Of a DNA stretch of 64,000 bases, positions 49,901-61,985 are shown piece by piece (within the stretch, counting starts at the first letter, position 1; every line of letters begins with the position of its first letter). The notes under the pieces were generated by a model. That model had not been told where the DNA came from, did no database searches, and saw only the letters and a program-made list of their open reading frames with translations. Location: contig JAPWGK010000002.1 of the NCBI GenBank assembly GCA_029641185.1, forward strand, positions 496,001 to 560,000, given 5' to 3'. The position numbers and the translations under genes are program-made. The DNA comes from Pseudofabraea citricarpa (taxonomy: Eukaryota; Ascomycota; Leotiomycetes; Helotiales; Dermateaceae).

Positions 49901-52900
49901 TAATATTATTCTAGCCTAAGTATCTTAATAAGCTAGATATCTTTATTCTTAAGATTCGAAATAAAATATTCGTATTATATTATCTTTATAATACTAAGAA
50001 TAAAAAAGATAAAATAACTAAGAGATTAGATAAATACTTAAATAACCTTTAGATTTTAGTTAATATTACGTACGGTTTAAAATAGATTATACTAATAATT
50101 TATAATCGCTTTTATAAGGAAGATCTTTTATTATTTCCTAAGGGTTACTTAGAGCTTTATAAAGCTTATAAAAAGTATAATAAAGCTTTAGAAGTTTTTA
50201 AGAAAGCCTCTTATATAAAAAAGAAACTTATTACTAATACTTTTATTATTATTATTCTTATATCTACTTTTACTATTATTTCTATTAAATCTAATAATAA
50301 TAATAATTAAGATAAGTTAATTTATCTTTATAATAACTTTAATAAGTTTAAGGAGTTTATTAAATAAACTTTACGTACGATCTAGGAGTTTTAATAAGAA
50401 ATCCTTTTATATTTTACTCTTATAAAGTTTTTACTTAAGCGTTTATAATAATAAATTATTTCTAGATTTAAAGTTCTTATTTTTCGATACCTAGTCTTAT
50501 ATATAGCTATATATTTAAATAAATAAATAGATTTATACTTATAAAATTAAAATATTATTTTACTTAATAATTTATAATATTTTTATCTTATATTTATATA
50601 AATTTTATTTAAAATTATTTAAAGAATTACCTAGGTAAGCTTATTAATAATACCTAGAGTATTTAATATATACTTAGTAAGAACTTCTAGAGTCTTATTA
50701 TAACTTCTAATCCCTAAAAAACTTTTTATAATTTAAGAACTTTCTTTTTTTTCCCCTAATATATTAGTTATCCTCTAATTATAAAAAAGAAATAAATAAA
50801 GAAATAATACTTAAATTAAGAAATTAAAACTAAACTTAAATAAATAATATATAAAAAATAATAATAATAATATAAAAGGAAATTTATTAGTAAAATATTA
50901 AATAAAAGAAACCTCTAAAAAATATTTAAATCTTAAGCTAAATATAACTTTTCCTTTAAAATACTAGGTATTAAAATATTATATATTAGGCTAAGGATAA
51001 AGAAGATACCCTAGAGAGGAGCGTCTTACTCTTAGTCTTTTACGTATTATTATTAGTATATTATAACTAGTTTCTTATCTAATTATTATTACTAGCTTTT
51101 TTTTATATAAAATTAATTCTTATTATTTATTAAGTTCTTATTATCTAAAAATCTCTTTTATATAAATAACTTACGTAATTACTTAGGATTATATAATAAA
51201 AGCTTTTTCTAGTATTTCTTTTTTAGTATCTTTAATAATTATATTAATCTTATTATTATTAGCTTCCTCTAAAAAGGTTTCTTATATATTATCTTATTAA
51301 TTTATCCTAGCTAATACTTAGGAAATTAGCCTAGGATTATTAGGTTATTCTTATAATTATAAGAGTACTTTTAAAAAACTAGGTAAATTACTAGTAAGCT
51401 TTATCTTAGAGCTTAATAAAAGCTTATTAGGATCTCTAAGGTTTAAATATATTAATATTCTAATAATAACTTTATCTTTAGAAAGTTTAATATTATTAGT
51501 AAAAATATAAATACTTTTTCTTTAAATAAATTTCTTTAATTTATATCTTATATAAGTATTATAAAAAAGAGTTATATTTATTTTACTAAGCTAATAAGTA
51601 TCTTTCTTATTATTAGCTTTTAAAATTATATATAAGCTTTTTTACCTAAAATTAAGCGCTTATTATTTTAATATATTAGTTTCTTATATAATATTAAATA
51701 TAAGAATAATATTTCTTTTAAGAAATAATTTCTTTTATAAGATATAATTATAATTAGTAGCTTCTTTTAATTCTTAGTATTTATATTATTTTATTAGTAG
51801 AACCTCTAGTATATATTTATTATAAATTTTAAGTTACTTAATATATAAAATAATTAAAGACTTTTTATTTATCTTCTTAATTAGATCTTATCTTAGATAT
51901 TATTATATTAAGTACTTGCTTTTAATAATAAGTATAATCTTAAAGCTAAATTATAAATAAAATATAATAAGTCTTATAAGAGCTTTTATTATAATATTAT
52001 TTATAAAGTAAATTTTCTTAATATATTTTAGCTAGTTCTTAAATATCTTATTTATAATCTTAGATAAAACCGTCTTAATATTAAAATAACTTCTTTCGAT
52101 TAAGCTTTAGATATAAAAATTATAAGTATTTACTTATATCTTAATAAACTTAAGCTTAGATACGAGATTATTAAGGCTTCCCTAGTTCTTAGGTTTTTTA
52201 TTAATAATAAGTATCTTAAATATATTATAAATATAAAGAATATCTTTTTTAATAAAAGCTATAATATAAGTAAAATCTATTTTAAAGATAATACGTTTTA
52301 TAATTATACCTAATATCTTTTTATATATATTAATAATAAACGACTTACTTATACTTAATAAGAGATTAATAATATCTAGATATTATTTATAATATATATA
52401 TAATATTTTAATTATATAAATTATCTTATAAGTAATATTATATAATCTAAATTAATACTAGGGATACGAAGTTATATATACTTTTACTTATTTATAATAT
52501 CCTTCTTAGAAGTAATATTTTATTATCTTTATATATATTACCTCTTATCTTTTATATATCTTTTTATTATATAACCTTTTAATAATATCTATTTATTCTT
52601 TTAGATTATTAATAATATATTATTTATACTTACTCCTAGTAGGTTTTTATTATAATATACTTTAGTATACTTAGAATCTTATAATATATTATTAAAATAC
52701 TAATTATTTTTTATCTCTAATATTAACTAGTTTCTTAAGAGTTATAAGAAATATTATAATTTATTTTAACTTAAAGTTTTACTTACCCTAGAGAATAATA
52801 CTTATTTTAGTATTCGAGTAAGTATAAGATCTTAAAATAAGTATTATTTAAAGAAAGCTAAGTTAAAAGATAATATAATTATTAATCTCTTTTTTTTACT

Positions 52901-55900
52901 TCTTATTTTTAAGTTTCTCTTTTATAATAAGATAATAAAATAATATATTTATAGTTTTATTTTTCTTACTAGGTATATATATAATCTTAAAGTCGAATAA
53001 TCGAATCTAGGTAATTTATCTTATTAATAATATACTAGGTATATCTAAAATAATATTATTAAGCTAAATAATAAATATATTAGTATTTATCTTAAGAGTA
53101 AAATATACCCTAATAATATATTCTTTTACTTTCTTAAGTATCTTAAGAATACTTTTATACTTATATTTTATAATATTATAATTATACTTAGCTAGATTTT
53201 ATATCCCTAACTTATATTTACTTAGATACCTTTTTTTATTTTTATTATCTTATAAAAGTATATCTTTTTAGTTATCTAGACTCGTATTAATAATAATATA
53301 AATTATTCTTACTTTAAGCTTATAATTAATTATAATAAGATAAAAACCTTTTATTAACGTTTTAATAAGCTTTAGTTTAGCTTTCTAGTATTTTTTATTT
53401 TACTTAAATATTATATTCTTTTTTAATAACTTATATAATAGTTTTATAATAAGTATAAAGGTTTTAATCTAGATATAATAATATATATAAATTCCTAAGA
53501 AAATATAAACCTTTTTAGTATTAGTTAAATCTAGCTAATTAATTAGCTTTATAATCTTTATATTAATAAGCGATTTACTCTTAGGATTATAAATAAATCT
53601 AATAACTTTAATATCTTTTATATAAAACTTAGACTTAAGACTAATAATTAATCTTGTTCTCTTAAGCTTAAGTAATATCTTACTAAGATTTTATATATAT
53701 TTTATTATAAATTATTAAACCCCTAAAAAAACTTTTTTATTATTATATTATAAATAAGGTTTTTTAATACTAATATTATTAAGGAATAATTTAGTAATAT
53801 AAGAATTTAGAGAAAAAAATACTTTAGATATAATATATATAAACTAAGCTACTAAATTAGTTACGTCTTATATAAGAGTAATAACCCTTAATAATCTAAT
53901 ATTATTTATAAAGAAAGCGGTTAAGTTTTTATTTTACTTAGCTAATAAGATCTAGTTATAGCTAGAGAATAAATCGATTAAGCTAATAATCTAGAGATAT
54001 ACGAATTCTTTTATAAAAGAATCTATTAATAAAAGAAAGTTAATATTTCTAATTATTATTATATTATACTTTATAGTTATACTTATAAGTTTATACTTAT
54101 TCGGCTTCTCTTTTATTACTAGGAACTATAGGTTTTTATATAGCTTATAATAGCTTTCTAATATATTATTAATAATATACTTACTTATTATCTTATATAT
54201 AATCTTATAAAATCTCTTAGTAATTAAAAAGTTTTATACTTATTATATTTTATATAATATTATCTTAATCTCTTATAACTTAGTAATCTCTAATTTTATA
54301 AGTTTTTTTTTTAATTAATTAAATAAAAATACTTCTTTCTTATTATAAAATATCTCTTAAAATATCTCTTTCTCTTTTAAGGTTAATATATTACTTATAA
54401 ATAAGCCTTATATTCTTTCTAGTATAAGTTTTTAGTTTTTTAGAAATTTTATATATTAAGGCTTAAATTAGTTATTATAAAGACCTAGAATAAGTAGTAG
54501 TTTTTCTAATAACTTAATAATTTCCTCTTAGTTATTAAGACTAAATAACTTAATTCTTATATTTTCTCTAAGATTTATAAGTCTTATTTTTTAGGCTTTT
54601 TATTTATAGAAAATTAAAACTTCTCTTTTATATCTTATCTTAAAAAAAGAAAATATTATATTTTTATAAAATACTTATAATCTTAATAGCCTTTTAAGAC
54701 TAGTAATATATAAATTACTTTTTAGAAAAAAAGAATTTTATAAAGTTATTTTTATTATTCTTTTACTCTTAGGTATCTTAAGCTTATTTTCTAATATTAA
54801 GGTTTCTAAGAGAACTAATAAAATATTTAGTAAGTTTCTAGTAAATACTTATTAAGTTCTCTTAAGTCTTAGAATTTTAATTAAGAAAACTTTCTTAAGC
54901 TTATAACTTAGCTTAAGTATATCTTAAATCTTCTTATATTTTTATTATCTTAATAATAAACGTAATAAAATATTAGCCTTCTTATTTACGTTTATATTTA
55001 TAAGTATATTATAACCTTTTATTATTTTTCTTATATTAAGCTTATTTTTTCTCTTTCTTAGTAAGATTTCTTATATATATTCGAGAGATTTATTTATATA
55101 TCTCTTAACTTATTTCTCTTATAATAAATTAATATCTAGTTTTCTAAGTTATTTCTAGAGTTCGAGTTATCTTTTAGATTTTATTATTATATTACTTAGG
55201 TTTTAAACTTATAAGTAGTAATATAAAAATATAAAAGCTTAATCCTATTAATATTATTATTAGTTATAATTTATATCTTATAATTCTTTTTTAAGTCTTA
55301 TTTTAAGCTTACTTTTATCTTATATATAAAAGATTACCTAAGTACTAAGCTATAACCTAATTATTATATTATATAAATATATAAGGTTACTTATATATTA
55401 TTAATATCTAGTTATATATTATTATAAACCCTAAGGATTACTTAAGATATCCCCTTATAATTAATAGTTATAAGATTTTTTTCTTTTCTAATACTAAGCC
55501 TAGCTTTTCTTTAGATATTATAAGTTATAATATTAATCTTAGTACTTATATTTATTATACCTATTACTTATATTAACTTCTAATTATTATAATTATAAAT
55601 AATAACTAGTAAATATAAGTTATTAATATAATATAATAAAATATTAATTCTAGTAATTATATTTTATATTAGAAAGCTTATACTTATATAAAATTCTAGC
55701 TTTTTAATCTTTAGTATATTAATTTAAATCGTATTACTTAGAAGTTAATAATAGCTAATATTTATAACTTAAGCTAGATTTATTTAATTAAAAATAAAAG
55801 CTTATTTATATATAAGTATAATCGTTTAATTTATAATAATATATTATACTTCTAATATCTTAGCTTATAAGATATAAGACTTATATTCTTTCTTTTCTTT

Positions 55901-58900
55901 AACTTTAGTAATCTCTAAGATCTTATTATTATCTAGGCTTAGTTATATTAAGTTTTTAATAAGAGTTCCCTAAATACTTAGGAGCTTCTTATTATATCTA
56001 GATATCTTAGTATTAATTAATTCGTATTAGTAAAATATTTACTCTAAAATATCTAAATTTATAATTCTAGATACTAGAATAATAAACTTAATAGTTTTCT
56101 CTAGCTTCTTAATATTTTTTTAGATACTCGTATTTAACTTAGTTTTCTTAGAGATATTAGTAATTACTAGGGTATTTCTTAGGCTTATAAATATAATAAT
56201 AAAAATATTAAGTATAATTTACTTAATCTTATTATTTTTACTTATTATAATTAGTTATAACTAATAATAAGAATCCGACTTTTCTTTAAATTTAATAACT
56301 AATATTATATACTAGAAAGCTATAATATTATCTTATATACTAATAAAATTAGTTATAATATCTTTCTTCTTATATTTATAAATCTTAGTAAGCTTATATT
56401 TACTTATTTTAATATTAATATTAGATTTAATCTTTATATTCTTCTTAAGCTAAAATATCTTAAATTAATTATAATAAGGAATTTTATTATTATTATAATA
56501 TAAGTATTATTTTTTTATAAAAATATCTTAAGATATCTTAGCCTTTTAAAAAGATATTAAATTAGATCTTATAAGTCTAGAATATACCTAGTTATTACTC
56601 TTATTTTTATAAATAATTCTAACTTTTATATAATAAGTAAGTATTAGGTAGTTATTAGAGAAATAAAAGCGTTTATTATAATATTAATAAATACGATTTT
56701 AATTTATAAAATTAGATTACTAATAACTAGTTTATAAAGTATTAATATAAATACTAGTATTAGGATTTATACTTATTATATAACTCGAATTATACTTATA
56801 ATTATATACTTTTATTATATAATATATCTTATTAATCTTCTCTTTAATATTATAATTATTATATTACTTAAGTAGCTTTAGCTTATTATTATAAAACTTA
56901 ATTTCTAATATATTAACTCTAGTATTATCTTTACTAATAATAATAAATAGCTTATTTTTCTCTTTCTAGTATTTAATTATAATAATCTTAAAAGTAATAT
57001 AATCTTTTAATAATATCTTAGCTATTATATTAATAATATTATTAATCTTATTATAATTAGAAGCCGCTTTAGAGACTCGTATTTTTATAATTATATTACT
57101 AAGTATTATATTAAGAGTTATAATAATTTAGGTAAAGTTATTAATTATTAGTATAAAAAATATAATTAGGTTAAAAGTCTTATTTAGATTATTATATAAC
57201 TAAAAGTCTAATAACTTATTAATAATAATAATATTATTATTATCTTATTTAAGTAAGTAAGTAAGATTCTTCTTAACTTAGGTATATATCTTAGTAAACT
57301 TATAAATCTTAGTAAATATAAAAGTTCTTAGTTTATTATACTTAATCTTCTTCTTTTTTATAATAATAAGAATATAATCTTTAGGAAAACTAAAAAGAAG
57401 CTTATATACTTATTTATAAGAGCTTAGTTAATTATTACTAAGTAATCGCTTAGAGCTTAGCTTATATATCTTTAGGAATTCTAAGATTTTAGTTATATTT
57501 TTTTTTAGATAATTAACTAATATATTTAAAAACTTAATAATATATTAAAGTTACTTAGAGTTATAATTAGCTTATTCTTTTAGGAATACTTTCTTAAAAG
57601 TAATCTAATTTCTTTACTCGAATTTATCTAATATTTTAGTATAAAAACGAACTAATAAGTAATAATAATTAAGATATCTAAGAATTAGCTTAGTATTAGA
57701 GAAACTTCTATTAAGTATTATTCGTTTATAATATTAGATAAATTTAATAGCTTTTATTTTCTTAAAAAGAAAAATACTAGTAAAGTTAAGAGAGTAAATC
57801 TTTAAAATAACTTATATAATTTTATATATTATCTTAGGTTAGATAACTATTTATTTTCCTTTCTTACTAGGAATACTTATACTAGGTAAGGTTCCTAAGC
57901 TTAATAAGTTTAAAGAAAATATTAAGAATTTCTTTTTCTTTTTTTATTTTCGTTTATAAAAAGGAATAAGTAAAAGAAAAAAATTAATAATAAGAAAGTA
58001 TTCTTAAGATAATATTATAATACTAGATTAAAGTTATATAAGCTTAAGTTAAGTATTAAGTAAATATTAAGAGAAAATTAAATAAGATAATAATAAGTTA
58101 TAAATTATAAAATAATTAGAAAAACTAAGTAAAAGTTTTTTTAGCTAAACGTTTAAAGCTTTTATTTTACCTAAACGTTTACCTTTTATATATATATAAT
58201 ATATAATTTTAAGAAATAAGTTATAAGATAAGATTAAATTCTTCTTAGTCTTATATTATTAAAATATTAGATATAAAAGAAATAACTTAAAATTATATAT
58301 ATTTATAAGTATAACCTAAATAAGAAAGCTTTACTTCTAAGTTTCTATTATTTACTTTTATCGTATATTTCTAAAAGGATAAAATTAATATTATAATTAG
58401 ATATAATACGAGGTTTACTTTTTTTATATTAATTTTCCTAGAAATAAGTAGCTATTATTTTATTACTTTTATACCTTTATTTTATTAGTTATATTATACT
58501 TCTTACTTATTCTTAGGCTTTTTCTAAGATAACTAATTTCTTATTTAAGTATTTAAACTTAGTTTCGTTTATATTCTAAAGCCTAGGTCCTAAGTTTTAG
58601 AGAGTCCTAGTATTATATTTTCGATTAGGTATTAGATAAGCGAATAATTTTAATTCTTATATACTTTTTATATTAGACTTATTATTATAAGAAACTTAGT
58701 ATAAGTAAAAGGTAATTAGGATCTAAACTTAAGAATATTATCTTCTTATTAAAATATTATTATAATAAATATAATCTTTATAATAACCTTAATAAACTAG
58801 GAAAATACTTATACTAAATTATAAGTAATATTTATCTTATAAAATTAACTAGAAAATAAATAATAATATAAATAATATAAATTTTATTAATTAACTAAAT

Positions 58901-59802
58901 AAAATAAACTAAAAATAAATAAATAAACGACTAATTAATTACTTATTCTTTTTCTAGTATAATAATATATTACTCCTTTTATCCTCTTATATTCTTTAGT
59001 TTTAAGTATAATTTATACCTACTAATATTAACTAAGAGTTCTTTTATCTTAGCCTAAGCTTTTAATAAGATCTTACCTAATCTAATATAATTACTCGCTT
59101 TATACTCGTACTAAGATTAAGATTATTTCTTAAAATTATTATCTATAAATAAAAATACTAGAGTCTTATATCTTTTTAGTATCTAGTTCTTAGGGTTTTC
59201 TTAATACTTATTATTATAATATTTCTTTTAATCCTCTTCTAACTCTAGATATTATATCTTTTACTTAGACTAAGGCTTATAAAAATATATCTTTATTATT
59301 CTAATAATAGTTTTAATATCTCTAGTAATATACGTACTTATATATCTCTAGATAACCCTTAAAATTATATATTCTTATAATTATAATTATCTCTTATTTT
59401 TTATAAGTTCTTAATCCTTCTAATATTCCTATTATTTTAGTTATTTTATCTTCCTAAGGATTTTAACCTTCGTATTATTATATTATTTTAATTATCGCCT
59501 ATTATTTATTATAAGTTCTTAATCTCCTAAGTACTTTAATATTATCTTTTATATTTACTATTAAGTATTTAGCTTATAAAATAACTCGAATTAATATCTT
59601 ATATATTTAATAATCGATTATATTCGTAGGTTTTAATATCTCTAGCTATTTTTATTAGTAATCGTATAATTATACTCTAAGTATTCTAAGAGCTTAGCTT
59701 ATTATTAAAAGTTAATACTAAATAAGCTTATTATATTAATATTATAAGTTATAATCTAGTTTACGTCTATTATATTTAAAGTTCTTACGTAGGTTACTAA
59801 TA

Positions 59803-60102
59803 TAATAGGATAATAAATATTAAAGTATATCCGAATTTATAATATTATAAATATAACTAATAATTAATATAATATATATAATTATATATAAGATATATTT
59901 AGTAATCGAATTAATAGTTATAATAATAAGAGATAAAAGAAGTAGTTAATTAATTATATAATTATAAAATATAAAATAATAATATATAACTCTTAGAATA
60001 CTTAAAAAGTACTTATAAAACCCTTATATAATAATACCTAAGGTAATAATAACTTCTTATAAAAGTAAAGAAAATAATAAAATCGAGTATATAATCTTAT
60101 TA
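59803..60102 (+). repeat. Candidate 3' LTR (300 bp) nested in second insert
   Basis: Partner of 46608-46904. The similarity ends abruptly at both outer edges, which marks element boundaries. Confidence 0.7.
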
Positions 60103-60789
60103 TATTACTAGGTACGAATATCTTTTCTTTAATAAGGTAATTAATATAAAATCCTCTTTTATTAAAGTTTTATATATTTTTAGGGTAAATATTATACTTA
60201 AGAATATACCTTACGTATCTAGTAAACTACTTTTATAATACTATTTTATCTTATATTATTTTCTACTTTATATCTAGAGGTTTTATTTTTATACGTTTAA
60301 AAGAGAAAAGCTTAGTTTTAATAAACTAATATATCTAGGATTTAAAGGGAAGTTTAATATTACGTAAGCTAAAGAGGTAAATATACGCGTTATATATTAT
60401 ATAACAAGTAATTATAAATCTATTATAATATTACTTTCTAATATAACTCTAAATAATCTTACTTTTTATTAATTTTATTAATTTTATCCTCTTATTCTCT
60501 TACCTTAATCTTATACTAGGATTATACTAGTACTTTCGGAATATATATTTCTTTAGGTCGAATATACGAGTAACTTTAGTATAAGAGCTCTAATAATAGT
60601 TTCTTTTTTATTATATAACTATTATAATAACCTTATAATCGGGCCTAGATTTTAATAGTTTCGAAGGCGTAAGTAATAATAACGAACGTACTTCTTTAGG
60701 TATAAACACAGATATAATTAGAGATATAATTAGCTAATATTTATAGTAGTATTACTATCGTAAGGTCTGAATTTAGTCACGTTTCAGAT

Positions 60790-60899
60790 TCATATAACGT
60801 CGGCCTATTCAAAAAATCGGCCCTTTTAAAAGTGGCAACTACCACTAGGGGTGGTGGTGGTGGTGGGTATGCCAGTGGGGGGCCTAAGGCAACGATTAT
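60790..60899 (-). repeat. Right terminal inverted repeat (110 bp) of second insert
   Basis: Reverse complement of 44967-45076. Where the copies differ, this one keeps C (read in TIR orientation) at seven of about eight sites, including the intact (CCA)n tract, so it is the less mutated copy. Confidence 0.92.
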
Positions 60900-61985
60900 A
60901 CAAAAAGGGGGGAGGGGGAACGGCGGAATGATCTGATGCCACTATTGCTCGTTTCCCAGGCCAGGTCAAAATGTCAAACACGTTCACGTTGACACAAAGC
61001 TGGCACTGTCTGTCTCTCATGCGATTTCTGCTGGTGAGTACAACAGATGCCACGGTATTATCTGGCACATGTCACATGTGCAGCAATTGACAGACCAGAA
61101 AGTGGATGTGTGGTCGGGTGTAGGGTGTATATGTGTGTGTCGGTGAGACAGCCAACAGCCAGGCTGATCACTCACTTATCGAGCACACTGATGGTGGGCC
61201 TTGGCATGAATGCAGTTCGAGAGTGCAATCTGGAGATATTGGGACGTTCATTCTCTCATCCCCGTGGTACTGGTACAGTCGAGAAAGCGGGCTTGGCTTC
61301 AGGCACATCTCCGAATGCTTTATTCTCCATATGGAATAAAACGTTTGAATGCGGCCCTCAGGCCCAGAAGCCAAAAAAAAAAAAAAAAAAAAAAAGTATG
61401 TTCTCGAGCGCCTAAAACAAAAAACAAAAACCAAAAACCAGAAAAATGATAAACACTACTGTAGAACCTGGGACTTCTGACCTGGGACCTGGGACCTGGG
61501 ATTCCAGTGCCACTGATCAACACGCTCACTCTCACTGCTCTCTGCCCTAGCCAACCTGATGCCTCTGTTCTTCCCTCTTCCGGCTACGAAGACAGGGGCT
61601 TCTTTTTATGCTTAACTCTGGCCATTATTGGTTGCATTGACTACTTTTATGTCGACAATAATAATTCTCCTCGCGACGACATCCCTCTCTCTCTCCCTCT
61701 CTCTCCCAATCTGATCGCTTCACCAAGAGAAATGGTCTCTGCTGCAGTGGTAATGCTTCGTGATGCCCAGCGGTAGCTAACCATGTGCACGCGATGGGTG
61801 AGTCTCTTTCTCTCTCTTGCATTGATTGATTGATTGTGCCTGGCAGCGCGGCCGTTTCCGCACGATCCCCCACACGAGTGTCGCAGAGCCTCTCAAAGTT
61901 TCCCCTCTGCTCTGCCGCATAGCACCTCCAGCACCCCCCTAGCCATCCATTACTCAAGCTGATACGCCCTGTGCTCTGTCAACAG
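60900..61985. promoter_or_regulatory. Upstream region of Tao3-like gene
   Basis: It returns abruptly to normal composition. It contains a 23-nt A-run (about 61374-61396), ACCTGGGACCTGGG repeats (about 61470-61500), a TCTCTC tract (about 61685-61705) and a TTGA repeat (about 61824-61836). The first coding exon of the Tao3-like gene or its leader probably lies here. One candidate is the ATG at about 61791 followed by a GTGAGT donor, but its phase does not fit the next exon, so I do not call it. Confidence 0.45.

Larger units (their letters stand above)
46608..60102. mobile_element. Probable nested LTR retroelement (13.5 kb between and including LTRs)
   Basis: Two ~300-bp direct repeats flank 12.9 kb. 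A candidate 5-bp duplication, TATTA, sits at 46603-46607 and 60103-60107, but in such AT-rich DNA this match is weak. The interior is longer than a normal retroelement, so further nested insertions are likely. I could not identify reverse-transcriptase motifs. Confidence 0.5.
44967..60899. mobile_element. RIP-degraded TIR element, 15.9 kb, with nested LTR pair
   Basis: Large insert defined by 110-bp terminal inverted repeats. The interior is AT-saturated with stops in every frame, although stretches such as 49900-50400 still show plus-strand protein-like codon patterns (KGYLELYKAYKKY). A TA at each boundary could be a TA target duplication if the TIR starts ATCGTT, but longer duplications cannot be distinguished, so the superfamily is unresolved. 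It separates the P450 reductase from the Tao3-like gene. A direct-repeat pair inside suggests a retroelement inserted in it. Confidence 0.8.

Noticed and set aside
61791..61805. ATGTGCACGCGATGG followed by GTGAGT as first exon of the Tao3-like gene
   Set aside because: Splicing it to the acceptor at 61985 puts the next exon out of frame. The real first exon remains unresolved.
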